From: Azoarcus sp. DN11
GTDB taxonomy: Bacteria; Pseudomonadota; Gammaproteobacteria; Burkholderiales; Rhodocyclaceae
Direction: 5' to 3'
DNA: 64,000 nt
Assembly (NCBI RefSeq): GCF_003628555.1
Contig: NZ_CP021731.1
Location: 3,038,001 to 3,102,000 of the forward strand
Made by a program: the position numbers and the translations under genes. The notes beneath the pieces are model-generated. The model did no database searches. It saw only the letters and a list, made by a program, of their open reading frames with translations, and was not told the origin of the DNA. Position 1 is the stretch's first letter. Each line of letters opens with the position of its first letter. This document shows, one piece after another, positions 17,637 through 27,394 of the stretch.

Positions 17637-19091
17637 ATGCAGATCGCACAGAACAGGCTCGTCCCCTTCCTCGCCGTGATTGCCCTCATCGTGACGGGCT
17701 ACATCCTCTATCGGCAGAGCGAGACGCCGGGCGTCGAGCCGGGGCCGCCCCTGAACGCAGTGCCGGAAGTACCCCTGCCTCCCACCGCCAAGGGGGCCGA
17801 CGCCGATACGCCGCAGGAAACCCTCAAAACCGTGGTCGCGGGCTACACCGAGTTGAACGACCAGGTGCAGTCCCTGATCGCCGAAAACCGGCGCCTGCTG
17901 GAGCAGAACGATCGCCACCAGCGTGGCGAGGATCGCATCCGCGAACAGCTTCGCCGTGAGTTGCGTACCGAAATGACAGCCGAAATGGACGCCCTCAAGC
18001 GCCAGCAGGGCGCCGCGGCCGACTCACAGGCATCGAGCGATGTGCTGGGATCAGCGATCGGCGCAGGCAACCTCCCTGCCGGCTTCGGCTTCGACAAGGC
18101 GAAACCTGATGCGGCTGCGCTGGCCGGGATCGCTGCACCGACCCGCGTCCTGCCGCTGGGCTACGAGATGGGCAAGGGCGCCGACGGAAGGCAAGGCGTC
18201 GTGCGCAAGGTCACCCTCGCCGAAGCGGCGCCGCCCGCCCGCCGTACGGCACGTGCCCCGGCCCGAACGGCGCCCCCTGCCCCCACGCCCTTCTACACGA
18301 TCCCCGAGAACGCGACCCTGACAGGCGTCGCCAACATGACCGCGATCATCGGCCGCGTACCGGTGGATGGCAAAGTGACCGATCCGATGCAGTTCAAGCT
18401 TCTGCTGGGGCCTGAGAACCTGGCCGCCAATGGTCATTACCTTCCCCGCAACCTGGCCGGCATCGTGGTGTCGGGCGTTGCCATCGGCGACATGACGCTC
18501 TCCTGCGCCGAGGGCCTCATCCAGTCCATGACCTTCGTCTTCAACGACGGAAGCATTCAGACAGTCAGCCGTCGCCGCGACGGAACGACCCCGTTGTACG
18601 GCGCAAGCGGTGGGGCAGCCGGCGGCAAGCCTTCGCTCGCCGCGGCGCCGAAGCTCGGCTGGATCTCCGACCGCCACGGCAACCCATGCATCCCCGGGCA
18701 GTTCGTGACCAATGCCCCGGCCGTCCTCGCCGACACCATTGGACTGCGGAGCCTGTCGATCGCGGGCCAGGCGGCGACCGCGGCCCAGACCACCACCACG
18801 GAGAACGTCTTCGGCACAACCTCCAGCCGGGTCACCGGGAGCAAGGGCACCTACATCCTCGGGCAGATGGCGAGCGCCGGCACCGACGAGGTGACGAGCT
18901 GGCTGATGCGCCGGCTCGCCGACAGTTTCGATGCGGTCGTCGTACGCGCCGGGGGCGAGGTGGACGTGCACATCGACACCGAGATCCAGATCGACAAGAC
19001 CCCCGACGCGCGGCGAATCGACTACGGGCGTCTCGACGCCCCGGCAACCACGACTTCCCATCTGCGAGGTAGTTACTATGGACTGGACTGA
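17637..19091 (+). CDS. ICE protein, PFL_4705 family (TIGR03752), TraB/VirB10-like
   Basis: 484 residues. An N-terminal membrane helix (about 10-25), a coiled coil (about 70-120, rich in QSLIAENRRLLEQN and RRELRTEMTAEM) and a large periplasmic domain with AIIGRVPVDGKVTDPMQFK and LPRNLAGIVVSGVAIGDM mark the family. It is the VirB10/TraB equivalent spanning both membranes. The ATG at 17637 follows GGAGCC; it lies 29 codons into a longer frame. Confidence 0.9.
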   Translation: MQIAQNRLVPFLAVIALIVTGYILYRQSETPGVEPGPPLNAVPEVPLPPTAKGADADTPQETLKTVVAGYTELNDQVQSLIAENRRLLEQNDRHQRGEDRIREQLRRELRTEMTAEMDALKRQQGAAADSQASSDVLGSAIGAGNLPAGFGFDKAKPDAAALAGIAAPTRVLPLGYEMGKGADGRQGVVRKVTLAEAAPPARRTARAPARTAPPAPTPFYTIPENATLTGVANMTAIIGRVPVDGKVTDPMQFKLLLGPENLAANGHYLPRNLAGIVVSGVAIGDMTLSCAEGLIQSMTFVFNDGSIQTVSRRRDGTTPLYGASGGAAGGKPSLAAAPKLGWISDRHGNPCIPGQFVTNAPAVLADTIGLRSLSIAGQAATAAQTTTTENVFGTTSSRVTGSKGTYILGQMASAGTDEVTSWLMRRLADSFDAVVVRAGGEVDVHIDTEIQIDKTPDARRIDYGRLDAPATTTSHLRGSYYGLD

Positions 19092-19527
19092 TTTTCCGCG
19101 GTTCGCACGTCTCATCGCAGCTGCCACGGTCGCGGCCCTCGCCCTCGCCGCCTGCAGCGTGGCCGGGCCCCGCAAGTCGCCCTTGCCGGACGACGGGCCC
19201 ACCGTCGAAGAAATCTACCGCCAGCGCACTTCCGAGTACCAGCGCATCCGGGCCCGCGAAGCCCTCCCGCTGCGGCCCGCCACCGAAGTCCTGCCCGGCC
19301 CCGTCCTGGAGCCGGCGATGCTCCAGCTCGAGCGCCGCTTCGCCCGGCTCCCCAACCCGGATCTCATCATGGTCGTGTTTCCCCACCTGTCCCGAGGGAA
19401 GTACCCGGCACCGGGATACGTGACGGCATTTCCGATGTACGAGCGGGTCGAGTACCTGGTCCCAGGCGAGGCGGACGCGCTGCGGCCGGCGCACGATTCC
19501 GGCGCCAGCCGGGTGGCCCACCCCTGA
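19078..19527 (+). CDS. Conjugative transfer lipoprotein (TIGR03751), TraV-like
   Basis: 149 residues with a lipoprotein signal: hydrophobic segment then LALAAC with the acylated cysteine near residue 26. The mature part (PTVEEIYRQRTSEYQRIRAREALPL read in parts, then LIMVVFPHLS) fits TIGR03751, which takes the TraV/VirB7 place in the outer-membrane complex. It starts 14 bases inside the end of the VirB10-like gene, with GAGGTAG as ribosome site. Confidence 0.88.
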   Translation: MDWTDFPRFARLIAAATVAALALAACSVAGPRKSPLPDDGPTVEEIYRQRTSEYQRIRAREALPLRPATEVLPGPVLEPAMLQLERRFARLPNPDLIMVVFPHLSRGKYPAPGYVTAFPMYERVEYLVPGEADALRPAHDSGASRVAHP

Positions 19528-19540
19528 AGGAGCGACGGCC

Positions 19541-22390
19541 ATGCTCGGATTGATTCGCATGCTGGGGCTCGCGCCAACCGCCGGGTCCGCCCCTGCCGAC
19601 GCGGAGGTCTCGCGCCGCGAGCCCGCCGTGCCGAGGAACCCCCTCCCGGTGCGGGAGCGCCAGCGGCTCGCCTCCCGCCCACCCAGCATCACCGACCTGC
19701 TGCCTTGGCGGGACTTCGACGAGAAGACCGGCACCTTCCTCCTTGAGGACGGCGTCTCGCGCGCACTGCTCTACGAGCTCGATCCGATACCGAGCGAAGC
19801 CTGCGCCGATCAGTATCTCAAGGCGCGCTGCGCGGAGGTCCAGGCTGCGCTCCAGGCCCTGCCCGAGTACGACGAGGCCCCGTGGGTCGTCCAGTTCTTC
19901 TGCAACGACGACACGGATCTCTCGTGGCAGATCGAGCGCATACGCGACTACATCGTCTCGGTGCACGCCAAGGCACCCGAGCGGGCGCGGCAGATTCTCG
20001 CGAGCGACTTCACGCGCCACTTCCTCGCCGAGATGACGGAGCATTTGTCGCTCGTGGCCCGACCCGAGGGCCTCTTTCTCGATGAGGGGGTGTCGGGCAA
20101 CCGGTGGCGCGGTCAGATCCGCCGCGTGCGCTGCGCCATCTATCGCCGTTTCCCGCCAGGCTTCGACTTCTCCCGAGAGCTCCTCGATCCGGTCGAGACA
20201 CTGCAGCAGACGGCGCGCGGGCTCGTCGCCGGTCTGGCGCAGACCGGCGTCCATGCCCGGCCGATGAACGCCGCGGACTTCTACTCGTGGCTGTTGCCGT
20301 TCTTCAACCCGAAACCCGACTTCGCCAAAACCGTCGGTGACCTCCTCCGGCTGTGTCCGTACCCGCAACCCGACGAGGCGCCAGACGACCTCGATCTTGG
20401 GGAGTTGCTCTTCCTCGCTGCGCCGAAGTCGGATCCGACGGCCGGTCTGTGGTTTTTCGACGGCCGGCCCGTGCGGGCGCTGGCACTGCAGTCGATGCGC
20501 AAGCTCCCCGAGATCGGCCACTTCACCGCCGAGCGCGATCATGCCGGCAAGCTCTTCGCGCGCTTCGACCGCTTTCCCGCCGGCACGATGCTCTCGGCGA
20601 CCGTCGTCATCTGCCCGCAGGACACGATGACCGGTCGCATCGAAACCATCAAGAGCGCCTCGCGCGCAAACATCCTCGAAGCCGCTCACACCTACGACGA
20701 GGCGGTGGCCGTCCTCGACAACATGCGCACCGACAAGCTCTACCCGATGTACCTCACGCTGTTCGTGCGGGGCGAAGACATCTCTCAGCTGGGGCGCACG
20801 GTGGCAGACCTCACCGCCGCCCTGCATACATCGGGGCTCCGGTTCATTCAGCCAGTGGACGAGCTGCACGGCTGCGACGTCTTCCTGCGCGCACTCCCGA
20901 TGTGCTTCGACCCCCGGTTCGACGCGCGCCACCTGCGCCGCTCGCGCCTCGCCTTCGCCTCCCAGATCGCGTCCCTGCTTCCCCTCTATGGGCGCGCCCG
21001 CGGCACCGGCAACCCCGGCTTCTGGCTCTGGAACCGCGGCGGCGAGCCCCTCCTGTTCGACCCCTTGAATCCGCACGACCGCAACAAGAACGCCCACCTC
21101 CTCACCCTGGGTCCGACCGGCGCCGGCAAGTCAGCGACCCTGTGCTATCTCGCGATGCAGATGATGGCGATCTACCGACCCCGCTTCTTCATCATCGACG
21201 CAGGGAAATCCTTCGGCCTCCTGGGCGAGCACATGCGCCGCCACGGGCTCACCGTCAACCAGGTCGAGCTCACCCCCGATACGCATGTCAGTCTGCCACC
21301 CTTCGCGATGGCCCCGCGGCTCTTCGATCAGGAAGGCATCAAGGCCCTCGACGAGGCATTCGGGACGCCGGATGACGATGAGCTCCCGGACTCGGACCCC
21401 GACGGGCTACGCGCGTCGCCCGAGGACGATGACGAAGGTGCGGACCCCGGCAAGCGCGACATCCTGGGCGAGATGGTCATCGCGACGACGCTGATGATTA
21501 CTGGCGGAGAGGAATGCGAGATGCGCAAGATGAGTCGCGCGGACCGCTACCTGGTCGCTCGGGGAATCCTGGCCGCCGCGCGCCAGGCCCGCGACCGCGG
21601 CCAGCCGCATCCCCGGGTGCAGGACGTCGCCCACGCCCTGATGGCCATGCGTGGCGACGAGAATCTGGGGCCCTCGCGGCGCGACCGAGCCGAGGAGATG
21701 GGCCAGGCCATGATGGTCTTCTGCGACGGTCTGCGCGGAAGGCTCTTCAACCGCTACGGCGCGACCTGGCCGGATGCTGACGTGACGATCGTGGAGATGG
21801 GCACGCTGGCGCAGGAGGGATATGAGGATGCCCTCGCGGTCGCCTATACGTCCCTGATCACGCACGTCCAGGCGCTGGCCGAGGCGACCCAGTATGACCA
21901 CCGCCCCATCATCAACCTCACCGACGAAGGGCACATCATCACGGCCAATGATCTGCTGAACGTGTACTCCGTCAAGATCACCAAGATGTGGCGGAAGCTC
22001 GGCGCGTGGTACTGGCTCGGCACCCAGAACATGCAGGACTTTCCGGCATCGGCCTCCCGCATTCTCAACATGTGCGAGCACTGGGTGCTCCTCACCATGG
22101 ATCGCGACGAGATCGCGCAGGTCGCCCGCTTCCGCACCTTGACCCCCGAGCAGCGCGCGCTGATGGAGTCCGCCCGCAAGGAGCCTCCGAAGTACACCGA
22201 GGGGGTGATCCTCAATCCGCAAATGCAGGCCCTTTTCAGGAACGTGCCCCCGCCGCTCGCCATCGCGCTCGCGATGACGGAGAAGCACGAGAAGGCCTGG
22301 CGCCTGGACATCATGAAGGCAACCGGCTGCACCGAACTCGAGGCGGCCTACGCGATTTCCCGCGAGATCGCGGCGAAGAGGGCAGCGTGA
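19541..22390 (+). CDS. Transfer ATPase, PFL_4706 family (TIGR03744), TraC/VirB4-like
   Basis: 949 residues, the main ATPase of the mating-pair apparatus. Walker A is TLGPTGAGKSATLCYL (about residue 523) and Walker B is PIINLTDEGHIIT (about 788). An acidic insert (about 615-640, DDDELPDSDPDG and EDDDEG) and the C-terminal WLGTQNMQDFP region are as in the family. AAGGAG precedes the ATG. It overlaps the next gene by one base. Confidence 0.93.
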   Translation: MLGLIRMLGLAPTAGSAPADAEVSRREPAVPRNPLPVRERQRLASRPPSITDLLPWRDFDEKTGTFLLEDGVSRALLYELDPIPSEACADQYLKARCAEVQAALQALPEYDEAPWVVQFFCNDDTDLSWQIERIRDYIVSVHAKAPERARQILASDFTRHFLAEMTEHLSLVARPEGLFLDEGVSGNRWRGQIRRVRCAIYRRFPPGFDFSRELLDPVETLQQTARGLVAGLAQTGVHARPMNAADFYSWLLPFFNPKPDFAKTVGDLLRLCPYPQPDEAPDDLDLGELLFLAAPKSDPTAGLWFFDGRPVRALALQSMRKLPEIGHFTAERDHAGKLFARFDRFPAGTMLSATVVICPQDTMTGRIETIKSASRANILEAAHTYDEAVAVLDNMRTDKLYPMYLTLFVRGEDISQLGRTVADLTAALHTSGLRFIQPVDELHGCDVFLRALPMCFDPRFDARHLRRSRLAFASQIASLLPLYGRARGTGNPGFWLWNRGGEPLLFDPLNPHDRNKNAHLLTLGPTGAGKSATLCYLAMQMMAIYRPRFFIIDAGKSFGLLGEHMRRHGLTVNQVELTPDTHVSLPPFAMAPRLFDQEGIKALDEAFGTPDDDELPDSDPDGLRASPEDDDEGADPGKRDILGEMVIATTLMITGGEECEMRKMSRADRYLVARGILAAARQARDRGQPHPRVQDVAHALMAMRGDENLGPSRRDRAEEMGQAMMVFCDGLRGRLFNRYGATWPDADVTIVEMGTLAQEGYEDALAVAYTSLITHVQALAEATQYDHRPIINLTDEGHIITANDLLNVYSVKITKMWRKLGAWYWLGTQNMQDFPASASRILNMCEHWVLLTMDRDEIAQVARFRTLTPEQRALMESARKEPPKYTEGVILNPQMQALFRNVPPPLAIALAMTEKHEKAWRLDIMKATGCTELEAAYAISREIAAKRAA

Positions 22391-22926
22391 TGGACACACA
22401 GGATCCGCGCGAACCCCTTGCCGCCGACCTTATCCTAGCCGCGCAGCTCGATCGGGTCACGGCCGAAGCCCGCGGACACCACCGGCTGCTCTTCCTGGAG
22501 TGCGTGCCCGACGACGCATTTGCCGTGTGGGCCCGCGCCAAGGCGCTCTCGGAGCCGGACGACGTGGCCTACATCCACCTTCTGGCGAGCGGCCAAGGCC
22601 TCATTTCCGGGGTCATCGTCGGCCTCGAGGTCGACGGCGACGATCTGGACGACGACCTCAACACCGTGCTCTTCGGGCGGGCTCTGGTCCTCGTGTCCGG
22701 CATCGAAAAAGCCCGCCAGCACCTGGGCGAGCGCCTGTTCCAGTGGCTGGAATGGGCCGCTATCCGGCTGCCACTGACGGTCGCCAATACCTCGGACGCG
22801 ATGCCGTTCGTAAGTCGCCTCGGGCACCACCCCGTCGCCGTCGATCAGATCCTCGACGGCCGGTTCTCGGGCACAGCCGCCGAGCTCGCGGGCCGTGTCA
22901 TCAAATCCTCACGGACGAACCCATGA
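22390..22926 (+). CDS. Uncharacterised ICE protein downstream of the VirB4-like ATPase
   Basis: A 178-residue cytoplasmic protein without signal or membrane segment, very rich in D and L (VGLEVDGDDLDDDLNTVLFG). I do not recognise the family. It overlaps the ATPase stop (TGATG) and the next start (ATGA), so it is translationally coupled on both sides and probably part of the transfer system. Confidence 0.7.
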   Translation: MDTQDPREPLAADLILAAQLDRVTAEARGHHRLLFLECVPDDAFAVWARAKALSEPDDVAYIHLLASGQGLISGVIVGLEVDGDDLDDDLNTVLFGRALVLVSGIEKARQHLGERLFQWLEWAAIRLPLTVANTSDAMPFVSRLGHHPVAVDQILDGRFSGTAAELAGRVIKSSRTNP

Positions 22927-24242
22927 AGACGATGCGAAGCATTACCACCGCCGTCCTCCTTGGCCTCGCCGCCACGGCCCTCCAGGCCGCGGACATCCCG
23001 AGCACCCGATCCGGCCTCTACTATCGACTGGGAGGCGGCGATTCCGCATCGCGTGCGGCCAACCCCCACGGCGTGCCCTACAAGCTCGCCCTGTCGGGGG
23101 TTGCCCGCCTCCACTACTCGTGCGGCGCCTATGACTTCGAGGTTTCGTTCCAGAACCTCATGAACCGGTTCGCGCAACTCGGCACCCAGGTCACGAACGC
23201 CGTTCAGGCTGGGATCGCCGCGTTGCCGCTGTACCTGTTCCAGCGGGCATCGCCCGGGCTCTACGAGCTATTCCAGACCTACGCGAAGAAGGCCGAGGTG
23301 GCAATCCAGATCGCCACCAAGAGCTGCGAGGAGATGGAGGCCCAGATCAAGGCCGGCGAAGATCCCTACGAGGATTTCATTCGCATGGCCCGGGGCGAGG
23401 CTTGGAAGCAGCAGGCGACCGTCACCAGGGATGTGGTGGTGGCGAAGGACAAGGTGGGTGCCAGTGCCGGGAATGAGGGTATCAGTTGGATCGGAGGGGA
23501 AAAGGCCGGGGGAGTCGCCCAGGAGCCTGTCCGAATAGTGCACGACACAGTATTCGGGGGCTTCAACGTCACAATGGGGCAATCGCCCAAGACGCCGGCT
23601 GCAGCCTATCCTGCTGTCAAGTTGACTGCGACCTTCCCCTCTCCGGGAAGCGCCGCCACGTTCGGAACAGACGTACTTGGCGACGTGGAGATAAGTACCT
23701 GCAAGGAAAATGCCTGCCCCGTCCCGCAGTCGAAGACCGGCCTTGGCCTAATTCAGAAGTTCGAGCTTGAAATCCCAGTCGTGCAAGGGCAAGTCGATGC
23801 TCTATTTGCCAACGTCGTGCCACGCGGGACGGATCTGGCGGCGGCCTCCGCTCCCGGTATCGTCGTGACCCGCGAGCTCGTCGACGCCATTCGCGAGCTC
23901 CCTGCCATCGAGCAAGGTATTGCGCGCCAGCGCCTGGTCCAGGACGTGGCACTGGCCAGGACCGTCGACAAGGCACTGATCATCCGGAACCTGCTCCTGA
24001 CGGGACGGATGATCCCCGAGGTGTACAAGACCGCCAATACACAGATCGAATCCAAGCTCGCCGAGCTGAACCGCCACATCGACGACGTGCTCTATGAGGC
24101 CAACGTCCGTAAGCGAGTCATTTCCGAGACGGCAACCATTCTGCTGGACAATTATCACGCGGCCCGCGCCGCTTCGGCCGCGAACGCCGTACAGCAGCCG
24201 GTCGACCAGCGGCCCATGATCGACGGGCGGGTCAGGAAATGA
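22923..24242 (+). CDS. ICE protein, PFL_4711 family (TIGR03755), TraH-like
   Basis: 439 residues with a signal peptide (1-22, TALQAAD). The family core is YYRLGGGD near the mature start and a long helical part ending VRKRVISETATILLDNYHA. Like F-type TraH it is expected in the periplasm in pilus assembly. The codon use between about 23450 and 23800 (more A/T-rich) differs a little from its neighbours. The start at 22923 overlaps the upstream stop. Confidence 0.85.
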   Translation: MKTMRSITTAVLLGLAATALQAADIPSTRSGLYYRLGGGDSASRAANPHGVPYKLALSGVARLHYSCGAYDFEVSFQNLMNRFAQLGTQVTNAVQAGIAALPLYLFQRASPGLYELFQTYAKKAEVAIQIATKSCEEMEAQIKAGEDPYEDFIRMARGEAWKQQATVTRDVVVAKDKVGASAGNEGISWIGGEKAGGVAQEPVRIVHDTVFGGFNVTMGQSPKTPAAAYPAVKLTATFPSPGSAATFGTDVLGDVEISTCKENACPVPQSKTGLGLIQKFELEIPVVQGQVDALFANVVPRGTDLAAASAPGIVVTRELVDAIRELPAIEQGIARQRLVQDVALARTVDKALIIRNLLLTGRMIPEVYKTANTQIESKLAELNRHIDDVLYEANVRKRVISETATILLDNYHAARAASAANAVQQPVDQRPMIDGRVRK

Positions 24243-24616
24243 CCGTTCACCCGTTACCGTCGCGACGCCGACGCCTCGTCCCCCGTCCTCTCGCCCGCTC
24301 CGTCATGGCCGCCCTGCTGGCGGTTATTGGGCTCGCCGCCTTCGTCGTGGTAGCGCTGATTGCGCTCGGATTCCGCGACGATCTGGAGGTCCTGCATCAG
24401 GTCATCGGGCGGATCAAACCGTACCTTGCCGGATTACACCTCCTCGCGATCGGCGCCCTGTGGCTTGCCTGGCCGTGGCTCACCCGCCGCTTGCCGGCGC
24501 ACTGGCCCGACGAAGCCCGCGCGGCCTTCCTGGGCGCGCGCCACCGGATCTGCATCGGCTTGCTCTTCATCGAGCTCATCGTGGTGCTCGGAATTCCATT
24601 CGGCCACAGCATGTAG
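24239..24616 (+). CDS. Small integral membrane protein of the transfer operon
   Basis: 125 residues with a strongly basic N-terminus (SRRRRLVPRPLARS) and three probable membrane helices (about 22-45, 60-78, 100-118). No family recognised. It overlaps PFL_4711 by 4 bases and lies just before the TraG-like gene, so it is probably an inner-membrane part of the mating apparatus. Confidence 0.65.
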   Translation: MTVHPLPSRRRRLVPRPLARSVMAALLAVIGLAAFVVVALIALGFRDDLEVLHQVIGRIKPYLAGLHLLAIGALWLAWPWLTRRLPAHWPDEARAAFLGARHRICIGLLFIELIVVLGIPFGHSM

Positions 24617-24627
24617 GAGGACCTGCC

Positions 24628-26217
24628 GTGAGCGTCGACAGTTACCTGGAGCTCTTCACCACCATGTACGGCTGGGCGTTCGCGGGCATCTTTCGCGACA
24701 TCCTCGTGGACACTGGCATCATCTTCCTCCCCTTCCTCTTCATCATCATTGGCACCTGGTTGCGCGCCCATGAAATGAACGCCGTCGAAGGCGCCGATGC
24801 GGCCTGGATGGTGAGGAAAATGGAGGTCGAGTTCTGGACCGCCATCTTCGTCATGGCCTTCTGCTTCACGCCGGTCGGCACCAGCCTCCAAAACGTCAGT
24901 CTCCGCCACACGCCCGCAGCGACCGCGCTCAATCCGGCTCCCGCCACTGCAACCGGAACGAGCTCGGACAGCACCTACGACGATGCCTTCAGCTCGGTGC
25001 CGCAGAACCTTGCGCTGCCCCCCTGGTGGTTTTCCGTCATGGGCCTGTCTGCCGGGTTCAATGATGCGGTGCGCGGCGGCATCTCGGGCGGCTTGAGCGG
25101 CCTCCGGGAAGTGGAAGAATTCGCCCGCTCCGCCGCGGTGGAGGATCCGACCCTGCGCGCGGAGGTGCAGCGCTTCTACAATGAATGCTACCTGCCGGGC
25201 CGGTCCCGTTATCTCGAAAATCCGCCATCCCCTGCCGCGGCAGCCGCGCTGGAGGCCTACGGCGAAGGGGATCCCGACTGGATGGGAAGCCACGCCTTTC
25301 AGGCCGACCCGAACCTCTACCCGGCCCTGCATGCGCGTGCCGGCGTGCCGGGGTTTGCTCTCGACAAGGCCGTCCGGGATGCGGATATGGATGCCAACAC
25401 CGCAGTCCCGGACTACGGGCGCCCCACCTGTCTCGAATGGTGGGCGGATCCTGCGATCGGGGTGCGAGCCAAGCTGGTCAAGGGCGTCGGCAATCTCGCG
25501 GCGATGCCGACCTCGCTGACCGAGAAGGTGGCGCTGGTGTTCAGCCCAGTCGCCGTCGAGAAACGGGACGACGGATTGGCAAGGCTGGCCACGGGGCGGT
25601 CATATCCGGCGCTCGCGCCCGAGACGATGCTCCCCGATGACAATCGCCGCTGGTACCAGGCCTTACTCGGAGCCGGACCCGACGTCGCAGGGATGGCGGG
25701 GATGGTGAACAAGGCGCTCCACACCCAGGCTTCCCGCTTTCCCATCATCCAGTTTGCAACCCTGGCCCAGCCCCTGATCCTCATGGGCATCTACATGTTC
25801 CTGCCCCTGATCCTGGTCTTCGGGCGCTACAGCCTTCAAATCATGTTCCTGGGTGCGCTCGCGATCTTCACGGTCAAGCTTTGGGCGGTCCTCTGGTACA
25901 TCGCGATGTGGATCGACGAACACCTGTGGATCGCGATGTACCCGGACGCCGAGCACCTTCTACTCAACGTCCTGCACCTGGAGTTCGACGCGGCGCTCAA
26001 GCGTAGCACCTTGAATACGCTCCTCATCGGCCTTTATCTCGGCCTACCCTTGATCTGGAGCGGGATGATGGGATGGGCGAGCCTGCACGTAGTGCATGGC
26101 ATCGATGCCATGAAGCACAGTGCAATTACAGCGGGCATGGCGGCGGGTCAATCCGGAGCGCATATCGCCACCCGTTTCGTCGGTGGCGTCGGGCACACAC
26201 TCCGGCGGGGACGATGA
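24628..26217 (+). CDS. TraG N-terminal-like mating-pair protein
   Basis: 529 residues of the TraG_N type. It starts SVDSYLELFTTMYGWAFAGIF, followed by membrane helices near 30-45 and 75-95, a large periplasmic loop (about 120-370), then helices near 385-405, 415-440 and 480-500. This family stabilises mating pairs or assembles pili at the inner membrane. The GTG at 24628 is preceded by AGGAGG at good spacing. Confidence 0.85.
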   Translation: MSVDSYLELFTTMYGWAFAGIFRDILVDTGIIFLPFLFIIIGTWLRAHEMNAVEGADAAWMVRKMEVEFWTAIFVMAFCFTPVGTSLQNVSLRHTPAATALNPAPATATGTSSDSTYDDAFSSVPQNLALPPWWFSVMGLSAGFNDAVRGGISGGLSGLREVEEFARSAAVEDPTLRAEVQRFYNECYLPGRSRYLENPPSPAAAAALEAYGEGDPDWMGSHAFQADPNLYPALHARAGVPGFALDKAVRDADMDANTAVPDYGRPTCLEWWADPAIGVRAKLVKGVGNLAAMPTSLTEKVALVFSPVAVEKRDDGLARLATGRSYPALAPETMLPDDNRRWYQALLGAGPDVAGMAGMVNKALHTQASRFPIIQFATLAQPLILMGIYMFLPLILVFGRYSLQIMFLGALAIFTVKLWAVLWYIAMWIDEHLWIAMYPDAEHLLLNVLHLEFDAALKRSTLNTLLIGLYLGLPLIWSGMMGWASLHVVHGIDAMKHSAITAGMAAGQSGAHIATRFVGGVGHTLRRGR

Positions 26218-26231
26218 TGATGGCGTCAGAC

Positions 26232-26540
26232 TCAGAAATGGACGATCGGGTCGCCGGAATATGCGCCGACTCTCTCCCCGTTGCGACCGACAGAGACCGG
26301 TTCGCGACCATGCACCGTGTAACCGGTGTAAGCCCCCTCGGTAATGTCCAGGCCCCCAAAAGGTCCGTAGTCGAACGGCGCGATGTCATTTCGCCCGAAC
26401 GCGTCAGTGCCGCGTTCATGATTTTCTGCATCCGCATCACGCCCTGGCGTCAGGAAGAAAGCCAACAGCTTCCCCATGCCCGCCAGAAGGGCAAACGCGC
26501 AAACGAACATCGCGCGGATCAGGTTCGCAATTGGCTTCAT
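26232..26540 (-). CDS. Uncharacterised small protein, antisense within the transfer operon
   Basis: 102 residues on the opposite strand to its neighbours. It has one hydrophobic N-terminal segment (about 8-30, AMFVCAFALLAGMGKLLAFFL) and a G/D-rich tail (NDIAPFDYGPFGGLDIT). An excellent ribosome site (TAGGAGGT) lies before the ATG at 26540, which argues for a real gene. No family recognised. Its expression would oppose that of the surrounding operon. Confidence 0.6.
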   Translation of the reverse strand: MKPIANLIRAMFVCAFALLAGMGKLLAFFLTPGRDADAENHERGTDAFGRNDIAPFDYGPFGGLDITEGAYTGYTVHGREPVSVGRNGERVGAYSGDPIVHF

Positions 26541-26572
26541 ACGTACCTCCTACACGCGTGAGGAATGTACCA

Positions 26573-27394
26573 ATGACAATCACCCACCCTAAAACATACG
26601 CCGCCCGACCCGGTACGTACACCTCGAAGATGTACCGCGCTGTAAGCCACGTGGTGGCGGGCGCGATCCTCCTGTCCTTCTCCGTCGGCATCGCTACGGC
26701 CGATCCAATCAAGGTGACCGACGACATCAAGGCCGCCGTCACGCGCAACACCGCCGGGCAGGTCCGGCCCGACTCGGTGGCCCCCACGCCAGTTTCCGGC
26801 ATCTACGAGATCGTCAATGGAACGGACGTCTTCTATGTGGACGCGACCGGGCGCTACGCCTTCGCGGAGGGTCGCCTGGTGGACATGGTTGATCGCCGCG
26901 ACCTCACGCAGGCGAGGCTCGAAGCGCTCGCGGCAATCCCCTTCGCCGATCTGCCGCTCGACCTTGCGATCAAGACGGTGCGCGGGAACGGCTCGCGGCG
27001 GCTCGCCGTGTTCGAGGATCCGGCTTGCCCTGCGTGCCGGTCGCTACAGCCCACGCTCGCCGCTCTCGACAATGTGACGATCTACACCTTCACGTACCCC
27101 GTTGTCTCCCCCGAATCGATTCCCGCAGCGGTGGCCGCCTGGTGCGCCACGGGCGGTCAACAGGCCGGTCAATGGCAGGCCTACATGGAAGGCGCGCCGG
27201 CGCCACGGCAGATTGAGCCCCACTGCGAGCCGGCCATGGAGCGGGTCGGGCGGATCGTCGAGTTTGGGCGTAGCCGTGGTATCCGCAACACGCCCACCCT
27301 CGTGCTGGCCGACGGGCGCCGGGTGGTCGGGGCGATCCCCGGCCCCGAGCTCGAGGAAGCCCTGACGCGCACTGTCGGGAAAGCAAGCAAGTGA
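26573..27394 (+). CDS. DsbC-like thiol:disulfide isomerase of the transfer operon
   Basis: 273 residues. After a signal segment (about 20-42) comes an N-terminal dimerisation-like domain with IYEIVNGTDVFYVDATGRY and a thioredoxin fold with the active site CPAC (in FEDPACPACRSL, about residue 152) and the cis-proline region IRNTPTLV. It should correct disulfides in the cysteine-rich TraU-like and TraH-like proteins. GAGG lies 8 bases before the ATG at 26573. The stop overlaps the next gene's GTG. Confidence 0.85.
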   Translation: MTITHPKTYAARPGTYTSKMYRAVSHVVAGAILLSFSVGIATADPIKVTDDIKAAVTRNTAGQVRPDSVAPTPVSGIYEIVNGTDVFYVDATGRYAFAEGRLVDMVDRRDLTQARLEALAAIPFADLPLDLAIKTVRGNGSRRLAVFEDPACPACRSLQPTLAALDNVTIYTFTYPVVSPESIPAAVAAWCATGGQQAGQWQAYMEGAPAPRQIEPHCEPAMERVGRIVEFGRSRGIRNTPTLVLADGRRVVGAIPGPELEEALTRTVGKASK

